Assembly: GCA_963930775.1 (NCBI GenBank)
Contig: OZ005689.1
Span: 23,186,058 to 23,250,057 of the forward strand
Origin: Cliona cf. orientalis
Lineage: Eukaryota > Porifera > Demospongiae > Clionaida > Clionaidae
Length of the DNA stretch: 64,000 nt
Reading direction: 5' to 3'
Shown here: piece by piece, positions 57,873 through 64,000 of the stretch
How positions within the stretch are numbered: the first letter of the stretch is position 1
How the letters are laid out: each line of letters begins with the position of its first letter
Notes under the pieces: generated by a model
What the model was told of the DNA's origin: nothing
Database searches by the model: none
Seen by the model: only the letters and a program-made list of their open reading frames with translations
Made by a program: the position numbers and the translations under genes

Positions 57873-58547
57873 TGTGACCCTCCACGAGGAAACCAAGCAT
57901 AATGTGCGGAAAAAATTTTTGAGTTAAGGCCACCATTACCAACTACAACCTTTGAACTACTGCTCCAGCAAATTTGAAGTCTCTAGCCCGTGTAGTCACG
58001 GAGATATGAGCAAAAATATACCCGGATCGCCCGTACTCAAGTATTGCAAAAAATTGCAATGAACATTGCTACGTACGTTGCTCGCGGAAGTCCGTATATT
58101 CGCCGTTTATGGTAAATACGTGGCCCCGCCCACTAAATCAAAGAGCTAGATGGCTGCCAAAACATTGGAAGGAGAGCAGCAGCCGGCGCTTCGATGGAAA
58201 AGAACGAAAAGATAAGCGTGTCTATAGATCGTTAGTATACAAAATCGAAGGAATAAGTGACTGGAGAGTGTTTTCTGTGCAGCTGCCGTGCTTGCCTAGC
58301 TGCAACTATGGCAACGGCTCCGTATCATGGACGATCAATGTTAGCTACACGGCCGACTTCTTCGAAGCATAACTCGGTAAGTATAACGTTCTAGAAGTTA
58401 CGAAGCAGATTTTTGTGTAGAGGAATGATTCCTCTATCGATCTATACCAAAAAGTGAAAAACGATAATTATTACCTTGGGCAACTATTTTGGCCTGTATC
58501 TCAGATTGATATCCAGCGCATTATGCTTGGTTTCGTGCAGGGTCACA
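57873..58547. mobile_element. 675-bp MITE, TGTGACCC termini
   Basis: Left TGTGACCCTCCACGAGGAAA and right (reversed) TGTGACCCTGCACGAAACCA both continue CCAAGCATAATG. TATA-like flanks on both sides. Interior has no convincing gene. Confidence 0.8.
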
Positions 58548-58698
58548 TATATCACTGTACATGTGACGTCAAGTGTACATGTATAACAATTACAAAGTGC
58601 TTGTACATACACAATCGTCGTGTATATACCTGCACACATACATTGTACATGCATGTACACGTACATTACATGTGCAAGTACATAATTATATTATCATA

Positions 58699-59118
58699 TG
58701 TGAGCAAATTTGAGAAAAGGGGTAACTTCGCGCAAAACACGATTTTTTGTCACTTTTGAACCTACCACCATTTCAAGCCAGTAAGAGCCCTAGGCTTCAG
58801 ACTTGGTTTGCTAGCGGTTTGGGCCTTCTACTTCACAGATCCCACGTTAGAAGTCTGAGCAAGCCTCCTGTCCCGAGCGGTAAGCCGCCAAAGAGGGGTA
58901 TAAAACGGCGTTTTTCAAACGAGATCGATGCGCGCAATCGCCCCGCCCATACTGGAAGTGGGTAGGGCTCGCGATTTGCAGCGAGTGTAGCAGGATAATG
59001 AAAGGATATTCATGCCAGGTTTGAAGTTCATAGCTACTATGGTTCCAGAGATATAAGCGTTTTAAAACAAAAATTCGGAAAATGCGTGAAGTTACCCCTT
59101 TTCTCAATTTCGCTCACA
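58699..59118. mobile_element. 420-bp MITE, TGTGAGC termini
   Basis: Left TGTGAGCAAATTTGAGAAAA GGGGTAACTTC matches the reversed right end (TGTGAGCGAAATTGAGAAAA GGGGTAACTTC). Its interior is the reverse-oriented relative of the MITE at 49217-49613. Confidence 0.88.
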
Positions 59119-59770
59119 TGTGACCGGATCTGAGAAAACCCGGCATATTGTCAAAACGCGCATACGGCGCAATGCGCGTTTTTAGTATGAACAGTCAAAA
59201 ATATCAAAGTCCAGTTTTTGTCATATTTATGTCAAAGAACCCTTCTACTAACTGTTGCCACCGCCTACGGAGGGTAAATGTAAGTTACCAAGGCGAAATA
59301 AGCCTTCATTTTTGACCTACCTAGTTAGTACGGCTGCCGTACACGGAGCCCGTTGCTATGGGCGGTAATTAGAATTCTCTACCTAGATACAGCTAGATTC
59401 ATCGAACTACTGTATGTTCGCTCACCTTTTTAGCTTCTTGGGCATCTAAGAACAATCGGCTGTCGTTGTCAACAACGAAATTCAACTCTTGCTCGATCTT
59501 TACGTTCATTTCGAACGGCTCCGCCCAGGTCCATTTAATTGATTTCCGGGTCACGCGTAGTATGCGGAAACGCCATACGCGTGCATAGCAACGCCTTTAG
59601 ACTGTAATTTTTCGATTATTGAGGGTGTGGCGCGATCACAAACGAAGCGCTCTAGTTCCACAGCCAAGCGCGCAATGGGTCTCAGACTTGGAGGCAGGTT
59701 AGCCCTATGATACAGCAATCCAAATATATAGCTAACTAAAATATGCCGGGTTTTCTCAGATCCGGTCACA
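59119..59770. mobile_element. 652-bp MITE, TGTGACCGGATC termini
   Basis: TGTGACCGGATCTGAGAAAA CCCGGCATATT is perfectly inverted at the right end (31 bp). It abuts the previous MITE with no spacer. No gene inside; a 72-codon minus frame (59769-59551) is read through the TIR and is unlikely to be real. Confidence 0.92.
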
Positions 59771-59774
59771 TATA

Positions 59775-60126
59775 GTACCTCTCTTTCTCACCATAGAGTT
59801 TCAAATTCTCTCTATTCTCGAGAATGCTTTTGAGAGTTGACTTTCCATATGATGATGGATGTTTAAGTGTACAGCTAGTAGGCAATCCATCAATCTTCAG
59901 GCCATACTCCTCTGTTTTTTAGTATGGTAGCCTAGCCTTGTCATCATGGATGTACTGACCTGGCAGCAAATAACATGGAGTTGACTGTACAGTATAGTTT
60001 GTACGTACAGTACTTCATGTGCTTACCATACAGCTTGTTGTTGAACAACTCAACGGCCTTGCGTAAAGAATCTTTGTTATCCAGCTCAATACCACCTTCA
60101 GTCGATGATTGTGTCTTCAAGAAACC
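59775..60126 (-). CDS. Putative exons of an unrecognised gene
   Basis: Exon-like 60126-60029 (acceptor ATTATACAG, donor G|GTAAGC) encodes FLKTQSSTEGGIELDNKDSL and AVELFNNKLY. A micro-exon at about 59973-59950 and a block at about 59918-59775 (EEYGLKIDGLPTSCTLKHPS, SILENRENLKLYGEKER, donor GTACTA) follow on the same strand. Phases of the last junction are uncertain. The family is not recognised and no start was found. Confidence 0.3.
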
Positions 60127-60261
60127 TGTATAATGTTGACAAGAGTCATGTAAGGGTTTATTAGTATAACATGATTTGTAATATGACTAGCTGAAAGATC
60201 AAAGGCACCGCCTGTAGTATATATTAAGAAAACAACTGTCTGCCCTTATGTACACTGTGGT

Positions 60262-60309
60262 CGTGGTATATGGCAGTTATACTCTAGGGTATAACTGCCA
60301 TATACCACG
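60262..60309. repeat. Perfect 21-bp-arm hairpin
   Basis: CGTGGTATATGGCAGTTATAC, 6-bp loop TCTAGG, then the exact inverse. Possibly a tiny MITE core. Confidence 0.8.
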
Positions 60310-60411
60310 GCCAACTGTTTCCATGGATACAAGATAACAGCATGAGAATACCAACCACAAGCTCAATAGAGATATCTGTACCAATTACAATCAATGTACA
60401 CACTCAATAAG

Positions 60412-62109
60412 TCAAAAATTGAAGTCAATGCTTGATAGAGCCCTATCCATTTCATCTGGAAATTGATAGTCAAATTCTTCCTTGCCATATAAGTCAACCG
60501 AAGTAGAGGACTGTCAAAAGTTCACATTAATAATACAATTGGTAGTACTACCCAAAAGAGAAGTGAAATTGGGAGCAAAGGACTGAGTTTGGGATTCCTG
60601 GCACAATTGCTTAAGCATGAGATTTCCGGGAGCCAGGTTGCAAGGTTGCTCAGCTGTTGACGCTGGTGATTGTTGAGTAAGTGCTCCCTCCTTGGACTGC
60701 TCACTGGGTAGAGAGCGAGTATAATCGATATTTTTGTCAGCTGTCAAAATTTTAGACACAGACAGTTCTTGCTCCTCCGTTGTTCGTTCATAGGTACGCA
60801 GAGCCTTCAGTGATCTATACCCAGTACGCTGCTGAATCATTTTTTCTGGTACATTTGCAGTGTAGAGGTTTGTGGCACCAGTAGCTCTTAAACTATGGTT
60901 AGTTTTCCCAGCAATACCCACTTCCGCAAACATATCCTTGACCATTGTACCTAGTTTGTTTTCACCAATAGGGGCAGCTGCAAACCAGGGTTGACTTGGA
61001 TCTTCTGGTGCATTAGGCAAGGGTCTGACGTAAAAAATATCTAGTTCACGTGCCTTGGCAGGGAGCTTGCTTAAGTACAGATCAAGTTGCTTCACATGAC
61101 ATCGAATACCAGCCTCACTATTAGCATAAATGGGAACAACCTTGTTTTCAATTCTGAGGTCAGTGAAGCCACCACTTCGATTCTTCGATCCATTTTCCGT
61201 ATAAATGTATCGATCAGGATCAGACTGACGAACAAATTGGGAGATCTTCAAATTTCTGTGTTCCTTACCCCCCTGTAAGCAAAACACTTTTCCATTTGAA
61301 TAAAAGACAGCACGAAGTAAACCGAGGGGGGTGTTAAGATTCAAAACACCTTGCTCCCAGAGTAAATTTTCTTCTTCCCTTATGATAACTGAAGCATGTT
61401 TTACTTGCACGCCCACCCCTTCAACCCATAGCGAGCGATATATAGAATCCATGGTGCAGTGTAGCTCTTTAAAATCTGGATTCTTCTGATCAATCACATT
61501 TGGAGCATGAGCATCAACTGAACGCATGAAACAGTTGACTCCACACAATTGTTGGTAGAGAGTAGTGGCGGGGTACTTGGCCCCATTCTTTTGCCGAGTC
61601 TCCGCTACAAACCGGCAAAGCCAGTGGCACAATTGCCAACTGTCATACGGCAATTTTGTCAGCAAATCTTCGGGACACTGCTCTCGATTGGGAAAGCGAG
61701 CGTTTCTTTCTTTGCACCAATCACAAAAGTTATTAATAGCCCAGGTAGTACACTTTCCAGTGTTTTTTGGAACGAATCCCTTTGCTAATTGGTCGTATTG
61801 ATCCTCAGAAGCTACACAAAAGGCTTCTTCAAAACGGGTAGATTCATTCACTGGCACGGGATCATTCTCCTTGCCTCATTTTTTCAAACTTAGAGGTTTT
61901 GGTCTCTTCGCCGGCTTAGAAGGTCCAGCATCAGCAGCAGCATTTTCGCAGAAGGAAGAACCAAAATAGGGGTAGTCATCCATTCCTAGATTGAATTCAG
62001 GACGTACGGGATGGATTTTCACGCTTTCCAGTAGGCTTGGAGACACCACCTCAAAAGACCGCTTGCTTGGCTTGGACATAGCTCGATCTGTTGTCCACCG
62101 AGTAGCCAA
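60412..62109 (-). pseudogene. DUF3504/Crypton-type tyrosine recombinase (copy 2), one frame with two internal TGA codons
   Basis: A single frame runs from 62109 to the TGA at 60414-60412 and is interrupted only by TGA at 61878-61876 (SLKK*GKEND) and 60516-60514 (INVNF*QSST). The main segment is 447 codons: NNFCDWCKERN, LCHWLCRFVAETRQKNGA, LLRAVFYSNGKVFCLQGGKE with HRNLK (box I Arg), YTENGSKNRSGG, GIAGKTNHSLRATGA (H-x-x-R) and TGYRSLKALRTYERT (nucleophile Ty r; the usual His of TGHR is Tyr). An acidic tail follows. No intron is needed. Apart from the TGAs it looks complete, so it is either a young pseudogene or uses readthrough. Paralogue of 55.9-57.4 kb. Confidence 0.85.
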
Positions 62110-62660
62110 AAGAATACTAGTAGAAGGGCAGCAAGCATAAACTCTGTGTATTCTGAGCTATACATGTACTGTGCTAATAGCGCTAGAACAGCTGATGCCA
62201 TAGCAACTGCTCACAGTTGCCAGATCTACCCACCCATTGGAGTGACCATAATGACGGATGACGGATGACGCATGAATTGATAATGAACGCGCGCATGCGT
62301 TTGTGGTCATAGTACAAGCCACTTAGACTATGTCCTTATCGTGGTTTAAATGCGCGCCTCGAACGTACAATCCAAATAAACCACTCTAGGCCATAGTCTA
62401 ACTGTAACGTAAACATACATGTACATACCCGACTGTTTTGCCGACAAGTATCCCAAAAAGGAATATGGTACATGTTCCACAATCTTTCAAAAATTGAACC
62501 CCTGCCTCTGTTCCACCAACGTAGTGCTCACCCTCATGCACTACTACATGCATACATCAAATGATAATCTTTGAGGACTTCGGCATGTTCACTCTACAGA
62601 TGTATAATATACACATTATCATAATGTATACGGCTGTAGAATCAGTGAGCAAATCCAGAG
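62110..62660. other. Intergenic region
   Basis: No gene seen. GACGGATGACGGATGACG short tandem repeat near 62253-62270. Confidence 0.4.
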
Positions 62661-62669
62661 ATTATGAAT

Positions 62670-63307
62670 GTACTACATGTAGTACCATTTCTTGCCGATG
62701 ACTGACAATCTTTTTGCATTCCTTCTTCACGTTTACTTCTTTGAGATTTCCACTCATCTTTTTAGCATGTTCATTGTACTTTTGTCGTTCTTCCTCAGAT
62801 AAAGATTTCCACAAGATACTCGATTCTTTATTTGATGAGGCCAAACTTTGACTTGTGGACCCTGAAGAAAATGATTGTTGGTCTCTATAATACATGTAAT
62901 GCATAAATATACATGTATGTATATATATGTATGCAACGTTGATTGTTTTCAACACCAGAACAGAACATTTTGAATCATTGCTGCACTGTATTTACAAAAA
63001 AAAGTTGAGGAACATGTCCCTCTCCTCTGTTGTGTCATGTTTTGTGATACTAAATTGCTGGCAGCGAACCATATCTGCTTAACATGCATACATTATGAAT
63101 GTATCCTTTCCCACTCCGTTCCCATACCAAACAAAAATCGTAAATTGCAGTAAGTTATTATTATACTACGCCTAGCATAATTTTCGAATTGTGGGTAATA
63201 CCTTGTGATCGTAAATATTCTCCATGCCATAAGTTGTATCCAGAAAGGGCTCTCATCTTTCGGAGAGGCTTTTTCACATCACACGATGTAGATGTCTTCC
63301 TCTTGCT
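62670..63307 (-). CDS. HMG-box-like protein, two or more exons
   Basis: Exon 1 starts at ATG 63307 (MSKRKTSTSCDVKKPLRKMR) and reads ALSGYNLWHGEYLRSQG, the first helix of an HMG box, before a GTATTACC donor at about 63205. The second block (about 62890-62670) reads ESSILWKSLSEEERQKYNEH AKKMSG, the W-x-x-L-x-x-E-E-K-x-x-Y second and third helices. HMG boxes bind and bend DNA. The two blocks do not join in phase with the nearest acceptor (ATTATAG), so a missed junction or a frameshift remains possible. Adjacent to and codirectional with the Crypton-type gene. Confidence 0.5.
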
Positions 63308-63398
63308 CATTTCTACTACACAGACAATGAATAGATCACGCATCTTCTATCACAATAACTGTAAAGTTAGTACATGCATGTGTATGTACTGTATTATA

Positions 63399-63470
63399 AT
63401 AGTTATCTGATAGTAATTGGGGTGCATGAGTGCATGGTCGAATGCACCCAAATTACTGTCAGATAACTAT
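63399..63470. repeat. Foldback hairpin, 29-bp arms
   Basis: ATAGTTATCTGATAGTAATT plus GGGGTGCAT is inverted at 63442-63470 with two mismatches around a 14-bp loop. Confidence 0.8.
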
Positions 63471-64000
63471 TTTGTTGGTAGTTGACCTCTGTCCACCATT
63501 GGTCTACTTTATGATGACCCAACCCCTTCCCATAGCTACCCACTACCAACTAGTACAAGTACGAAGTAAGAAATGACATGTACACCAGGTGTAAAATTAA
63601 TACGGACTAGACTACAACAATGAACTCCAGTAATAAAATGCATGCATGTGTATCTACAAGTCTTTTAAAGAAAGTCTGTTACAAAGTGAACTGCTACATG
63701 TTTTGCAGGCACAAACATACATTGTGGCTCTCGTACTTATTACTCATTACACAGAACATCAAACTGTACACAACATTTATGTATGTATCATTTAATGATA
63801 CATACATGTATAGTAGGTACTAGCGCACAAATTAAATGGAGTATATCAAGAACTCTCTTAATAGTGACAGTGACACTAAGGGCCAGCTCCCTGCCCTGAG
63901 TTGTCTTAACCGTGGCAAGGCCATAATATTATCATGGTCTCAACCCCCCCTCCCCGTTATGTGCAACGCATACATAAAAATTGCCCATACATTTGGGCAG
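63471..64000. other. Terminal stretch, no gene seen
   Basis: AT-rich with ACATACATG palindromes near 63780-63810. Nothing else supported. Confidence 0.4.

Noticed and set aside
59551..59769. 72-codon ORF on the minus strand
   Set aside because: It starts inside a MITE terminal repeat and has no recognisable domain.

Overview
This is eukaryotic DNA, most likely from a marine invertebrate and probably a demosponge. That is an inference: genes are split by short GT-AG introns, intergenic DNA is AT-rich with runs such as TGCATGCA and TAGCTAGC, and the transposon set is typical of basal metazoans. No ribosomal RNA or host marker gene is present to prove it. Exons were placed by eye from splice signals and codon phase.

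The window is a dense transposon graveyard with a few intact genes. Left to right: a retrotransposon ORF1-like fragment and the end of a HECT-like gene (0-0.8 kb); a 3.75-kb TIR element with a decayed transposase-like gene of the CGGQN (DUF7869-like) type (1.6-5.4 kb); a 2,364-bp tandem duplication whose ends fall inside two MITEs (6.4-11.1 kb); a second CGGQN-type pseudogene with an internal inversion (11.4-13.6 kb); a complete but inactive piggyBac with TTAA ends (14.8-18.4 kb); an unknown multi-exon gene (19-20.5 kb); a Merlin transposon with 53-bp TIRs and 8-bp target duplications (21.3-22.9 kb); a second piggyBac with an intact transposase (23.3-26.0 kb); and a Penelope-like element with GIY-YIG endonuclease, bracketed by a 238/270-bp direct repeat (26.6-31.2 kb).

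The middle holds an intact 10-exon coiled-coil gene (31.6-34.4 kb) and a nearly complete ISL2EU-like transposon inserted 14 bp past its stop (34.4-38.6 kb). That transposon carries an intact SAP-SWIM-YqaJ nuclease gene convergent with a THAP-DDE transposase broken by one frameshift. Next come two intact convergent genes (39.9-44.7 kb), an uncharacterised 472-aa basic/acidic protein and a 472-aa, 11-exon tyrosine recombinase. This pair is the best candidate here for an undescribed two-gene system.

The right part has a Kolobok-like pseudogene interrupted by a TTAA-flanked long-inverted-repeat insertion (44.9-47.9 kb), a 54-bp minisatellite (48.4 kb), a KDZ/Zisupton pseudogene (50.7-54.7 kb), two DUF3504/Crypton-type tyrosine recombinases (55.9-57.4 and 60.4-62.1 kb) flanking three MITEs with TGTGA ends, and an HMG-box-like gene (62.7-63.3 kb). 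Very few of the genes look like conserved host genes.
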